From NCBI RefSeq assembly GCF_900220975.1, contig NZ_OBQD01000031.1:1-45275 (forward strand): a stretch of DNA of 45,275 bases, read 5' to 3'. A model generated the notes under the pieces. That model was not told the origin of the DNA, ran no database searches, and worked only from the letters and a program-made list of their open reading frames with translations. Source of the DNA: Rhizobium subbaraonis (lineage in GTDB: Bacteria > Pseudomonadota > Alphaproteobacteria > Rhizobiales > Rhizobiaceae). The position numbers and the translations under genes are program-made. Below are positions 8,801 through 16,852 of the stretch, one piece after another (the first letter of the stretch is position 1; every line of letters starts with the position of its first letter).

Positions 8801-10997
8801 GATCATCATCACGCACTCCGCGTTCAGGTTCATCGGCGTGCCATCCGCCTTCGAACAACAGATGATCCACGACGAGCTGCAGCTCTACGAGGACCTGCTG
8901 ACCAAAGTTGAAGACGAGGACCGGGTCTCCCGCAAGCGGCTCGAGCGGCTGAAAGAGGCCTTGCAGGAGCGGCTGGAATCTCTCTCCACCCGCAAGGACG
9001 ATCTTCTGACCATCTCTGAAATCGGCGTCGACCAGATCGTCGTCGACGAGGCGCAGGAGTTCCGAAAACTCAGCTTCGCAACCAATATGTCGACGCTGAA
9101 GGGCATCGATCCAAACGGTTCGCAGAAGGCCTGGGACCTCTATGTGAAATCCCGTTACATCGAGACGAAGAATCCGGGCCGGCCGCTCGTGCTTGCCTCC
9201 GGCACCCCGATCACCAACACGCTCGGCGAGATGTTTTCGATCCAGCGCCTGCTCGGCTACGAGGCCTTGCGTGAGCGCGGGCTTCACGAGTTCGACGCCT
9301 GGGCGAGCAATTTCGGGGATGAACGCACCGAACTGGAGCTTCAGCCATCCGGCAAATACAAGCCGGTCAGCCGCTTCGCCAGTTTCGTCAACGTCCCCGA
9401 ACTGATTGCTATGTTTCGGGCCTTCGCCGACGTGGTGATGCCGGAGGATCTTAAAGCGCACGTCAGGGTGCCGGAGATCGCGACGGGCAAGCGGCAAATC
9501 CTGACCGCCGCGCCAACGCCTGCCTTCAAAGCCTACCAGCAGATCCTCGAAACCCGCATCAAGGCGATCGAGATGCGCGAGGGGCCGGTGCAGCCCGGTG
9601 ACGACATCCTGCTGTCCGTCATTACCGACGGCCGCCATGCCGCGATCGACCTCCGCCTGGTCATGCCGGCCATGGATGACGAGGCGGAGAACAAGCTCAA
9701 TCTCCTCGTCCGCAATGCCTTCCGTATCTGGAAGGAAACTTCGGAGAACAGCTATCTGCGCCCGGACGGCAAAGCCTACGACCTGCCCGGCGCCGCGCAG
9801 ATGATCTTTTCCGATCTTGGCACGATCAATGTCGAGAAGACCCGTGGCTTCTCGGCTTATCGATGGATCCGCGACGAATTGATCCGCATGGGCGTGCCGG
9901 CGACCGAAATCGCCTTCATGCAGGATTACAAGAAGACCGAGGCGAAGCAGCGCCTGTTCGGCGACGTCCGCGCCGGCAAGGTCCGCTTCCTGATCGGCAG
10001 TTCCGAAACGATGGGCACCGGCGTCAACGCCCAGCTTCGCCTGAAGGCCCTGCATCATCTCGATGTGCCGTGGTTGCCGTCGCAGATCGAGCAGCGGGAG
10101 GGCCGCATCGTGCGTCAGGGCAACCAGCACGACGAGGTCGATATCTATGCTTACGCCACGCAGGGAAGCCTCGACGCGACGATGTGGCAGCAGAACGAGC
10201 GCAAGGCCCGGTTCATCGCCGCGGCACTCTCTGGCGATACCTCCATCCGCCGGCTCGAAGATCTGAACGAAGGTCAGGCGAACCAGTTCGCCATGGCCAA
10301 GGCGATTGCCAGTGGTGACGAGCGCCTGATGCAGAAAGCGGGCCTGGAAGCCGATATTGCCCGACTTGAGCGCCTGCGCGCCGCCCATGACGACGACCTG
10401 TTCGCCGTGCGCCGGCAGCTTCGCGATGCCGAGCGTGAGATCGAGACGGCAAACCGCCGTATCGGCGAAATCGGCCAGGACATCGAACGGCTGGTTCCGA
10501 CCTCCGGCGATGCCTTCACCATGACCGTGATGGGCAAGCCATACACGGAGCGGAAGGATGCCGGTCGGGCGTTGATGAAGGAGATCCTCACCCTCGTCCA
10601 GCTCGGACAAGAGGGCGAGGTTCACATCGCGTCGATCGGCGGCTTTGATATCACCTATGAAGGCGAGCGCTTCGGCCGGGGTGACAACTACCACTACCAG
10701 ACCCTGCTTCAGCGCACCGGCGCGGATTATGAGATCGATCTGCCGGTGACCGTCACGCCGCTTGGGGCCATCTCCCGCCTCGAGCATGCACTCGGCGGGT
10801 TCGAAGAGGAGCAGGAACGTTATCGCCTGAGGTTGGATGAGTACCAGCGGCGGCTTTCCTCCTACCAGTCGCGTCAGGGTGGCACCTTCGCCTTTGCCGA
10901 CGAACTGGCTGAGAAGCGCCAGAAGTTGCGTGAGGTCGAGGAGGCGCTGGCGAAGTCTGCGCGCGGTGATGCCGAGGCCGAGGAAATTGCCGCTTAG
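5856..10997 (+). CDS. Giant N6-adenine methyltransferase / SF2 helicase fusion (DarB-like)
   Basis: The protein is 1713 residues. The order is: a Pro-rich linker (about 45-70); an SAM-dependent DNA methyltransferase with LEPGIGTG (about 206) and the N6-adenine motif NPPF (about 271); a middle part of unknown fold (600-880); a superfamily 2 helicase with Walker A HAVGAGKT (about 905), Walker B DEAQEF (about 1064) and a motif VI-like QREGRIVRQGN (about 1413); and a C-terminal coiled coil from about 1480. The architecture resembles phage P1 DarB and other mobile-element methylase-helicases that protect incoming DNA from restriction. The ATG at 5856 has AAGGAGAG about 10 bases upstream. The fusion and both active sites are visible; the antirestriction role is inferred from family and from the ArdC gene nearby. 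Confidence 0.88.
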   Translation: MSNDPFSLDPSGTLDMFGNTALSSGLGLGVTAFGDFAPETAPEPANDDDPDPTPPAPAPALPIALPQRSAPRRQGDRANFYFDVGEDRGLAASWKERARLNVAAILTANEIERHNIPVTREHQKRLIRFTGFGASELANGMFRRPGEVEFRDSWDDLARSLESAVSESDYSSLSRCTQYAHFTPELIVRAIWSGLLRLGWRGGRVLEPGIGTGLFPALMPRVYRDNSYVTGVELDPLTARIVRLLQPKARIIEGDFARTDLSPIYDLAIGNPPFSDRTVRSDRQYRSLGLRLHDYFIARSIDLLKPGAFAAFVTSSGTMDKADATAREHIARSADLIAAIRLPEGSFRRDAGTNVVVDILFFRKRKVAEPEGDLSWLDLEEVRPATEDEGAIRVNRWFAEHPGFVLGAHALTSGPFGETYTCRARAGVELETALKAVISLLPEDLYDGEPTKIDIDLEEELGEIVDLRPRNEKVREGSFFIDTRHGLMQMVDGSPVQIKVRKGRTGEGLTEKHVRIISKLIPVRDAVREVLKAQEQDHPWRDMQVRLRIAWSSFVRDFGPINHTTVSISEDEETGEVRESHRRPNLQPFLDDPDCWLVASIEDYDLETDTARPGPIFSERVISPPAAPVITSAADALAVVLNERGRVDVDHIAELLHRDPEVVIADLGEAIFRDPTDGSWQTSDAYLSGPVRTKLAAAEAAAALDPAFERNVAALQEVQPADLRPADITARLGAPWIPASDVVAFVKEIMGTDIRIHHMPELGSWTVEARQLGYTAAGTSEWGTSRRHAGELLADALNSRVPQIFDTFKDADGERRVLNVVDTEAARDKLQRMKEAFQNWVWSDPDRTDRLARVYNDRFNNIAPRKFDGSHLNLPGASGAFVLYGHQKRGIWRIISSGSTYLAHAVGAGKTMTMAAAIMEQRRLGLIAKAMLVVPGHCLAQAAREFLALYPSANILVADETNFTKDKRQRFLSRAATAVWDAIIITHSAFRFIGVPSAFEQQMIHDELQLYEDLLTKVEDEDRVSRKRLERLKEALQERLESLSTRKDDLLTISEIGVDQIVVDEAQEFRKLSFATNMSTLKGIDPNGSQKAWDLYVKSRYIETKNPGRPLVLASGTPITNTLGEMFSIQRLLGYEALRERGLHEFDAWASNFGDERTELELQPSGKYKPVSRFASFVNVPELIAMFRAFADVVMPEDLKAHVRVPEIATGKRQILTAAPTPAFKAYQQILETRIKAIEMREGPVQPGDDILLSVITDGRHAAIDLRLVMPAMDDEAENKLNLLVRNAFRIWKETSENSYLRPDGKAYDLPGAAQMIFSDLGTINVEKTRGFSAYRWIRDELIRMGVPATEIAFMQDYKKTEAKQRLFGDVRAGKVRFLIGSSETMGTGVNAQLRLKALHHLDVPWLPSQIEQREGRIVRQGNQHDEVDIYAYATQGSLDATMWQQNERKARFIAAALSGDTSIRRLEDLNEGQANQFAMAKAIASGDERLMQKAGLEADIARLERLRAAHDDDLFAVRRQLRDAEREIETANRRIGEIGQDIERLVPTSGDAFTMTVMGKPYTERKDAGRALMKEILTLVQLGQEGEVHIASIGGFDITYEGERFGRGDNYHYQTLLQRTGADYEIDLPVTVTPLGAISRLEHALGGFEEEQERYRLRLDEYQRRLSSYQSRQGGTFAFADELAEKRQKLREVEEALAKSARGDAEAEEIAA

Positions 10998-11117
10998 CAC
11001 GTTTCTGACGTGGCTTCTGACCTTGCCCTGTCTCGCTCTCGAAGGATAAGGATGGGCAACGCAGGAGCGCCTCAACGGAGAGCGGAAATCTGCTGTCAAG
11101 GATGCCAGGATCAGTCA

Positions 11118-11555
11118 ATGGCGTGGATAGAATATTCGAAACTCGGCTTCTGCGACGCACTACCCGAGGAAATTCGCGGGACGATCGAGATGATGGCGCC
11201 GCAATTCCTTGCCGAAGCCTGGCCCGTGCGGTTTGTCGCGCTGCTGTCGATGTTGGAGGAGATCACAGCTCAGGTGGAAGAGGCTGGTCGTCCGTTTGTC
11301 GTCAACAATTGGGTGATCATCGTCAGCGGCTTGCTGGAACATCTGCCACGCGATCTGTCGTCGCCTGAATGCCTGGCCCTGATGCGCCACAGCGCCCTCG
11401 AGTCATTCCGGCAAAGTGCTATGCGAGAGTCACCGTGCGTGGACCAGCACGATGAACTCTTGCGGAGCAAATATCCGCAGTGGTCGGTAGTCGAGGACTT
11501 CCTCCGGGAATATGAAACATGGGCTGCGAAACAATCGCTGATAAAACCCCACTAG
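11118..11555 (+). CDS. Hypothetical protein
   Basis: From the ATG at 11118 the product is 145 residues. The frame is open back to 11010, but that part looks untranslated. CAGGAT about 7 bases upstream supports the start. The sequence is mostly helical and mildly acidic (PEEIRGTIEMMAPQFLAE, then FVALLSMLEEITAQVEEAG, then VVEDFLREYETWAAKQ). No catalytic motif, signal peptide or membrane span is seen. It lies 120 bp after the methyltransferase-helicase and could be its partner, but nothing in the sequence proves this. Family not recognised. Confidence 0.55.
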   Translation: MAWIEYSKLGFCDALPEEIRGTIEMMAPQFLAEAWPVRFVALLSMLEEITAQVEEAGRPFVVNNWVIIVSGLLEHLPRDLSSPECLALMRHSALESFRQSAMRESPCVDQHDELLRSKYPQWSVVEDFLREYETWAAKQSLIKPH

Positions 11556-12121
11556 CAGTGATACGGATACGCAGACAGGCAAGGTCAAGTGGTTCCGACG
11601 TCTTCCTGCACCTGAGCAATAAAGCCGATCCCGCCTGCCCGGTAATTCAGCCCGGCTTTGCGCCTTCAGTATGTGGTGGAGTGCAAGGACAGCACGGTCA
11701 CAGCTAAGGATGTCCGCTCTTTATCGGCCACCATGCCCGGCATGGAGACGGATATCAACGACGAATCCGAGAGGGGATAAATCCCTACACCATGGGCCAG
11801 GCAGAACCTGCAGGCGCCTTCGATTGTCCGTGCTGCCTCGCGTTTCCCTCACCCGTCTGAAAAAGTAAGAGGAGGAAAGCAAGGAGAAAACCCTTTCGCA
11901 GACCGGTCGACCCGTCGCCGCTGGCGCTCAACCGCCCCCTCCTCATCCCTGCCGGTCGTTCTCGCAAGGCTTCGCCCCGCTCGCCCTGACCGGCAGGGCC
12001 GCTCGGGCGCAGTTGCGCCGGTCTGCCCGCCCTGCGGTCCGGGAGATGTCTTCGGAAAGAACTGAAGGCGGACAAGAGCCGGCGATGTGCCGGTTCCGAA
12101 ACCCCGGAAGGAGCAAATCCC
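11556..12121. other. 566-bp intergenic leader before the ParB-like gene
   Basis: No gene is supported. The last 260 bases are GC-rich and fold-prone. The hairpin CCGGC-GATGT-GCCGG lies about 40 bases before the start codon, followed by the ribosome site GGAAGGAGC. Similar structured leaders precede several other plus-strand genes in this block. Confidence 0.4.
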
Positions 12122-13966
12122 ATGCAGATCCTCAAACTCGATCCCCGCGCGCTGAAGGACAATCCCGACGACGCGCGCCGTTCCAAATCGTCGCCGCAGG
12201 CCGACGCACTGCTTCTGGCGACGGTGAAGGCGGTCGGCATCATCCAGCCGCCCATCGTATCGCCGCAGACGGATGGTGGGAACGGCTATATCATCCAGGC
12301 TGGCCATCGCCGTGTCCGGCAGGCGATCGTCGCCGGCCTCGAGGAAATCGAGGTGATCGTCCGCGAGGCGGCCAACGATAACGGTGCCATGCGTTCGATG
12401 GTCGAGAACATCGCGAGAGAACCTCTCAACGGGGTGGACCAGTGGCGCGGCATAGAACGGCTCGTTGCGCTGGGCTGGACGGAGGAAGGGATCGGCGTTG
12501 CGCTCGCCCTGCCGGTTCGCCAGATCAGGAAACTCAGGCTACTCGCCAATGTGCTGCCGGCCATGCTCGACCATATGGCGCTCGGTGACATGCCGAACGA
12601 GCAGCAGCTCCGCACCATCGCCGCAGCCTCGCTCGACGAACAGAAAGAGGTGTGGAAGGCGCACAAGCCGAAGAAGAACGAGCGGGCGGACTGGTACAAT
12701 ATCTCCCGGGCGCTCTCGAAGACGCGCATGTATGCGAAGGATGCGAGCTTCGGTGACGATCTCGCCGCCGCCTACGGCATCGAGTGGGTAGAGGACCTGT
12801 TTTCGCCGGCTGACGAAGACACGCGCTATACCACCAATGTCGAGGCTTTCCTTGGCGCCCAGCAGGAATGGATGACCAACAACCTTCCGAAGAAGGGCTC
12901 GATCGTCGAGGTCAACAACTGGGGTCAACCGGAACTGCCGAAGAAGGCCGAACGCGTTTACGGCAAGCCTTCGAAGTCCGACCATGTGGCCATGTATCTC
13001 GACCGCGACGGCAAGGTGCAGTCAGTTGCTTTCCGCATGCCGGAGGACAGGCAAGCGAAGGGCAAGTCCGGCGTCTCCGCGACAGGCGGGCAGGGCGATG
13101 TCCATGACGGCAGGATCATCGACACGCCGAAGCCGCGTCCCGACGTCACGCAGAAGGGCCATGACATGATCGGTGCTTTCCGCACCGACGCCCTGCACGA
13201 GGCGCTCGGCCGCGCGCCGATCGAGGACGACATGCTCATGGCCTTGCTCGTTCTCGCTTTTGCCGGCCAGAATGTCCGCGTCGACTCTGGCTCCAACGAC
13301 GCCGTGTTCGGACCGAAGCGTTTCCGGCGCCATGCCGCACGTCTGTTTTCCCAGGACGGAAAGCTCGCCTTCGATACGGAGACGGTGCGCGTCGCCGCCC
13401 GCTCCATGTTGATCGACGTCCTGTCGTGCAGGCGCGGCATGTCGAACAGCGGTGTCGTTTCCCGCATCGCCGGTGAAGCCATCGGCGCCGACGGGTATCT
13501 CACGAACATGGGCTCGGAAGATTTCCTGTTGTGCCTGTCGCGGCAGGCACTGGAAGCGGCGGCGAAGGAGGCCAATGTGCTCCCCCGCCAGAAGGTGCGG
13601 GAAACCCGTGCGGCCCTGGTCGACCACTTCAAGGAAGGTCATTTCGTTCATTCGTTGGCGCTTTTCGCGCCCGATCCGAATGATGTCGCCGATCTGATCA
13701 AGCATGCCGACACCCTCGACGACGAGGAAGCCCAGGTTGACGCCGCAGAGGATGGCCTCGACGCGCCCGTTGAGGGCGCCGCGGTCGATACGGAGACGGG
13801 TGGAGATACTGGTGAAGGCGCTCCGGGCGGTGGCCGCCCCGCCGCTGAAGGTGACGGTCTCGGTCCGTTCGAAGGCGGGGACGATCTGCCCGACACCTTC
13901 GACGATGCTCCGGCGACAACCGATCCCGACGATGAGCAGGCCGCCTATCGCGTCGCGGCGGAATAG
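12122..13966 (+). CDS. ParB/RepB/Spo0J-type nuclease-fold protein
   Basis: The protein is 614 residues. The N-terminal 110 residues are a ParB/Srx fold: PPIVSPQTD, the signature AGHRRVRQA (about 60-68), then MVENIAREPLNGVDQWRGIE (about 91-110). A helix-turn-helix-like segment follows (WTEEGIGVALALPVRQIRKL). The long C-terminal part is family-specific and ends in an acidic, low-complexity tail rich in Asp, Glu and Gly. Canonical plasmid ParB is about half this length and sits beside parA; no parA is seen. It is therefore more likely a regulator or accessory nuclease than a partition protein. The ATG has GGAAGGAG about 8 bases upstream. A strong terminator follows. Confidence 0.8.
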   Translation: MQILKLDPRALKDNPDDARRSKSSPQADALLLATVKAVGIIQPPIVSPQTDGGNGYIIQAGHRRVRQAIVAGLEEIEVIVREAANDNGAMRSMVENIAREPLNGVDQWRGIERLVALGWTEEGIGVALALPVRQIRKLRLLANVLPAMLDHMALGDMPNEQQLRTIAAASLDEQKEVWKAHKPKKNERADWYNISRALSKTRMYAKDASFGDDLAAAYGIEWVEDLFSPADEDTRYTTNVEAFLGAQQEWMTNNLPKKGSIVEVNNWGQPELPKKAERVYGKPSKSDHVAMYLDRDGKVQSVAFRMPEDRQAKGKSGVSATGGQGDVHDGRIIDTPKPRPDVTQKGHDMIGAFRTDALHEALGRAPIEDDMLMALLVLAFAGQNVRVDSGSNDAVFGPKRFRRHAARLFSQDGKLAFDTETVRVAARSMLIDVLSCRRGMSNSGVVSRIAGEAIGADGYLTNMGSEDFLLCLSRQALEAAAKEANVLPRQKVRETRAALVDHFKEGHFVHSLALFAPDPNDVADLIKHADTLDDEEAQVDAAEDGLDAPVEGAAVDTETGGDTGEGAPGGGRPAAEGDGLGPFEGGDDLPDTFDDAPATTDPDDEQAAYRVAAE

Positions 13967-13998
13967 CCGCACGCCCCACTTTCCTTCCGAATGATGTT

Positions 13999-14036
13999 CC
14001 GCCGCCGGTGATCTCCATCGGCGGCGGTTTCGTTTT
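13999..14036 (+). terminator. Intrinsic terminator after the ParB-like gene
   Basis: A nine-base-pair GC stem, CCGCCGCCG (13999-14007) with CGGCGGCGG (14019-14027), is followed by TTTCGTTTT. This is the clearest Rho-independent terminator in the window and separates the ParB-like gene from the next operon. Confidence 0.8.
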
Positions 14037-14067
14037 CGCAACCCCTCGAAACTCAGGGAGAACTTGC

Positions 14068-14541
14068 ATGTCAGCGCATATCGCATTTATGGCACCCATC
14101 GGCTCCTTCATCGCCTGGTCGGATGGCACGCCGCAGCCACCCGAACGCCATCGCAGGAAGCTGTCTGCATGGCAGAGCAATAACAGCAGCGGCCGGTTGA
14201 TCCGCAAGCAGGACGAACGAGCCGCCGGCAACATCATCCTGCCAGCTAATTTTACGCTTCATGAGGCCGACCACGGCGCTGGTGGCGTCATCGCCATCCG
14301 CGTCCACCGCAGCTTTTCGCTGGAAACAAGTCTGACGTTCACGATCGTCGAACGGCCTGCCATCGGCAGTTGCCGGGTCTTCGACCGCGCCGGCGACAAT
14401 GCCGAGCTCGTCCATCTCGCAGCGAACCGCCAAGTCGCAGAGGAATGGCTGTCCCGACATGGTTATCCTCATGCCGTGCTGGAGGTCGTCACTGCGGATG
14501 AGGTCGCAGCCGCCGTCGTGGAAGGGAGGGCGGCAGCATGA
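14068..14541 (+). CDS. Hypothetical protein, first gene of a coupled four-gene operon
   Basis: From the ATG at 14068, with CAGGGAG about 9 bases upstream, the product is 157 residues. It begins MSAHIAFMAPIGSFIAWSDG and has a basic middle with two short beta-rich stretches (GGVIAIRVHRSFSL, TFTIVERPAIGSCRVFDRAG). No named domain is recognised. Its stop overlaps the start of the DUF7007 gene by four bases (ATGA), so the two are probably translationally coupled. The terminator directly upstream suggests the operon starts here. Confidence 0.65.
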   Translation: MSAHIAFMAPIGSFIAWSDGTPQPPERHRRKLSAWQSNNSSGRLIRKQDERAAGNIILPANFTLHEADHGAGGVIAIRVHRSFSLETSLTFTIVERPAIGSCRVFDRAGDNAELVHLAANRQVAEEWLSRHGYPHAVLEVVTADEVAAAVVEGRAAA

Positions 14542-15425
14542 ACACCAGCCCTGTCATGACCGAAGCCAATGATACCTCCCGATATCCGGAGGTCTCTTTT
14601 GGGCGATCCGCCGACGGGTTTCCGGTCGCCCGCTTGCACGACACGGCGTTCGCGATGTTGCCTAGCCGTGAAGGCCGGCACTATCTTGCCACTGGCTGGA
14701 AGATCGCCCGGCCGTTCGCCGAGTGGCGGCGATCCGACTTCTACGGTCATTCCGGCGAACTCGCCGACGAGGCGGCGTTTCGTGCACGCGTAATCGAGAA
14801 CGCCGAACATCAACGCGAACGGCAGGCACTTGGCCGCTGCGAGATCTTCACCCGTGTCCATACGCCCTGGGGAATGTCGCAGCGCACGATCGTCTATGCG
14901 GAGGGCGTCGAGTGCCATTCCACCGCCGGGCACGGCGGCTTCAAGCTCTCGGCTGAGCGCAACCGAAAGGTTCACCCGCTGCTGCGGTCGAAAGACGGCT
15001 TCTATGAGGAGGACTCCGCTTGGGCGATCGTCGCGATCACCTTCCCCTTCCTGTTCACCGCGTTCGAACGCCGCTGCGCGGAACGGTCGATCAAGGATTG
15101 GTGGCCCGACGCCTGGGAAACCATCTTCGGCACGACCCTGGCGCCCGGTGAATCTCATGTGAAGGACCGTCGCGCTTTCGAGGCGGCCCATGCCGGTGAC
15201 TGGATCGTCATCTCCGCCCTTCGCTCTGATCATCATCCCGGCATGACCGAAGTGATCGCCACGCGCGGCGGGAAGCGGGAGCACAATACCGGGGAACGAC
15301 GTTTTCTCGTGCCGTCTGCCGAATACGAACCGGGCCGTTTCGGTTTCGTCATCGATGTCGATCGTCATCGGTCCTATGACGGGCCGTCGAGCTTTGTCGT
15401 CTGGCAGGGGAGGGAGACATCATGA
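14538..15425 (+). CDS. DUF7007-type protein
   Basis: This 295-residue soluble protein has several Trp- and His-rich stretches: FTRVHTPWGMSQRTIVYAEG, STAGHGGFKLS, EEDSAWAIVAITFP and DWWPDAWETIFG. The pattern matches what I recall as DUF7007, common on rhizobial plasmids. The STAGHGG segment looks like a conserved active or binding site, but the reaction is unknown. The gene overlaps both neighbours by ATGA, a strong sign of one operon. No signal peptide or membrane helix is present. Confidence 0.7.
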   Translation: MNTSPVMTEANDTSRYPEVSFGRSADGFPVARLHDTAFAMLPSREGRHYLATGWKIARPFAEWRRSDFYGHSGELADEAAFRARVIENAEHQRERQALGRCEIFTRVHTPWGMSQRTIVYAEGVECHSTAGHGGFKLSAERNRKVHPLLRSKDGFYEEDSAWAIVAITFPFLFTAFERRCAERSIKDWWPDAWETIFGTTLAPGESHVKDRRAFEAAHAGDWIVISALRSDHHPGMTEVIATRGGKREHNTGERRFLVPSAEYEPGRFGFVIDVDRHRSYDGPSSFVVWQGRETS

Positions 15426-15796
15426 CCCGGTCCCCGGAACGTCAGGCGTTGCTTTTCCGGATGGAAGAGGCCCGCCGCCAGACTCAACGCCAGCTCGACA
15501 TGATCGACCGGCAGATTACCGCCAAGATGACGGCTCTCGTCCCGTCGCTCGGGCGGCGCCGAAGCGGATACCGGCGGGGTAAACCGCCCGCGCCGGAAGC
15601 CTTCCTCGCCCGCTATCGCTCCAGTCTGGCGGCGATCACCGCGGAACGGCAGCCGGAGATCGATGCTCTTGCCCGCAAGCTCACGCGCCAGGAGGCGGCC
15701 ATCGCCGCTTTCCAGGCGCGACCGGAATTCAATGCTTCCGCCCGGGGCCCGGAACGAGAATGTCGTCACCACCGTCGTGAGAGGAGCGCGCCATGA
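15422..15796 (+). CDS. Helical hypothetical protein
   Basis: The product is 124 residues and strongly basic. Residues 5-40 and 65-100 look like long helices or coiled coil (RMEEARRQTQRQLDMIDRQI, then ARKLTRQEAAIAAFQAR). The start overlaps the DUF7007 stop and the stop overlaps the next start, both as ATGA. Its place in the operon suggests it works with the DUF7007 protein, perhaps as a structural partner, but no function can be read. Family not recognised. Confidence 0.6.
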   Translation: MTRSPERQALLFRMEEARRQTQRQLDMIDRQITAKMTALVPSLGRRRSGYRRGKPPAPEAFLARYRSSLAAITAERQPEIDALARKLTRQEAAIAAFQARPEFNASARGPERECRHHRRERSAP

Positions 15797-16008
15797 GGCG
15801 CGTTGACGCCGAGCCGCTTCCACCTCTGACCGAGGAAGAGGTGAATGCCCTTCAGGATTATGCCGCCAGACACGGCCGCTCGTGGAAGCGCATCCTGAAC
15901 CACGCCTGGATGGGCGAAGCGCCCCATGACGATGTCGGGATATTGCGCCGACTTCGCAACACGCACGGCCCCACCTGGCTTGATCGTTACCGCTTGCCCA
16001 AACGGTAG
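15793..16008 (+). CDS. Small hypothetical protein, last gene of the coupled operon
   Basis: The product is 71 residues, with a helix-turn-helix-like middle (LTEEEVNALQDYAARHGRSW, then KRILNHAWM) and a conserved-looking RRLRNTHGPTWLDRYRLPK end. It starts within the previous stop (ATGA). Its stop lies about 10 bases from the convergent PhnA-like gene. Similar short proteins, often ending in WLxxYRLPK, are common on rhizobial plasmids as I recall. No function is assigned. Confidence 0.65.
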   Translation: MRRVDAEPLPPLTEEEVNALQDYAARHGRSWKRILNHAWMGEAPHDDVGILRRLRNTHGPTWLDRYRLPKR

Positions 16009-16017
16009 CGCACCCCG

Positions 16018-16323
16018 TCAACGCTTGCGCACGAATTCCGTGCGCAGGACCAGCCCCTTGATCGCGTCGTGGCGGCAATCGATCTCTTCCGGATTATCGG
16101 TGAGCCGGATCGACCTGATGACGGTGCCCTGCTTCAGCGTCTGGCCGGCGCCCTTGACCTTCAGGTCCTTGATCAGCACGACGGAGTCGCCGTCGGCGAG
16201 AACATTGCCGGAGGCATCGCGGACTTCGGCTGCCTTCGCCTTCTCCGCGGCAAGTTCGGAGGCCGGCCGCCATTCCCCGGTTGCTTCGTCATAGACGTAA
16301 TCGTCGTTGCTCTGGTCGCTCAT
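16018..16323 (-). CDS. PhnA-like (YjdM) protein without the zinc ribbon
   Basis: From the ATG at 16323, with GGAAGGGG about 8 bases upstream, the product is 101 residues. The C-terminal 65 residues match the PhnA/YjdM domain (GNVLADGDSVVLIKDLKVKG, then GTVIRSIRLTDNPEEIDCR). The usual N-terminal four-cysteine zinc ribbon is absent and is replaced by a short acidic stretch (DDYVYDEATGEWRPASELAA). Despite the old name, a role in phosphonate use is not established for this family, and no phn genes are near. It is the only leftward gene between the Fic gene and HU. Confidence 0.75.
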   Translation of the reverse strand: MSDQSNDDYVYDEATGEWRPASELAAEKAKAAEVRDASGNVLADGDSVVLIKDLKVKGAGQTLKQGTVIRSIRLTDNPEEIDCRHDAIKGLVLRTEFVRKR

Positions 16324-16852
16324 CTGTTGTGCCCCTTCCGTAGGAGACCTTGCAACGGCCCCGCATGTCAGGAGCGCATCTATCGCGGAAAGCCGCCGAG
16401 AGCAAACCGCCGCCGCTTTCCCATCGAGAGCGCCTCGCAGACCAGCGGACATCAGGAGGGCGGCAAAGCACTCCGAACCTGGTGATCGAAGCTCTTCCGG
16501 CAGATGGGAACTGGTTTGGCGCGCGCCTTGCCTGATTTCCTCTTCGGCTCTGGCATCCGATGTCTATCCCTTTGCCGATCTGCCCTTCGCTTTCGTTGCG
16601 GTCTGAACCGGCTGCCGGTCGTTTCAAGGCCGCTGTCGCGCCGCGGGGCGGCCGGTCATGCCGCTTGTCGCAGAGCAGGAACGCGGGCCTCGCAGGTCTC
16701 AAAGACCCGCTTGCCCGCGCACCGGCTCCGCTCGATCTGGCCTGACCGGACCCTGAAACGCCCGGCTTGCGCCGGCTCCTCTTGACCGCACCGAAGGGCA
16801 GAACGGCCAAGGGGCCGGAACCGCTTCGGGAAAACCGAAAAAGGAAACCATC
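16324..16852. other. 529-bp intergenic region, upstream of PhnA-like gene and a plus-strand gene
   Basis: No open frame looks coding. It must hold the promoter for the leftward PhnA-like gene and the leader of the rightward gene at 16853. The right half is GC-rich and rich in short hairpins, such as CGGCCAAGGGGCCG about 45 bases before the start codon. It ends with an AAAAAGGAAACC ribosome-site region. Confidence 0.4.

Noticed and set aside
8475-11099. 874-residue minus-strand frame
   Set aside because: It is the antisense shadow of the GC-rich methyltransferase-helicase gene, with no protein-like motifs.
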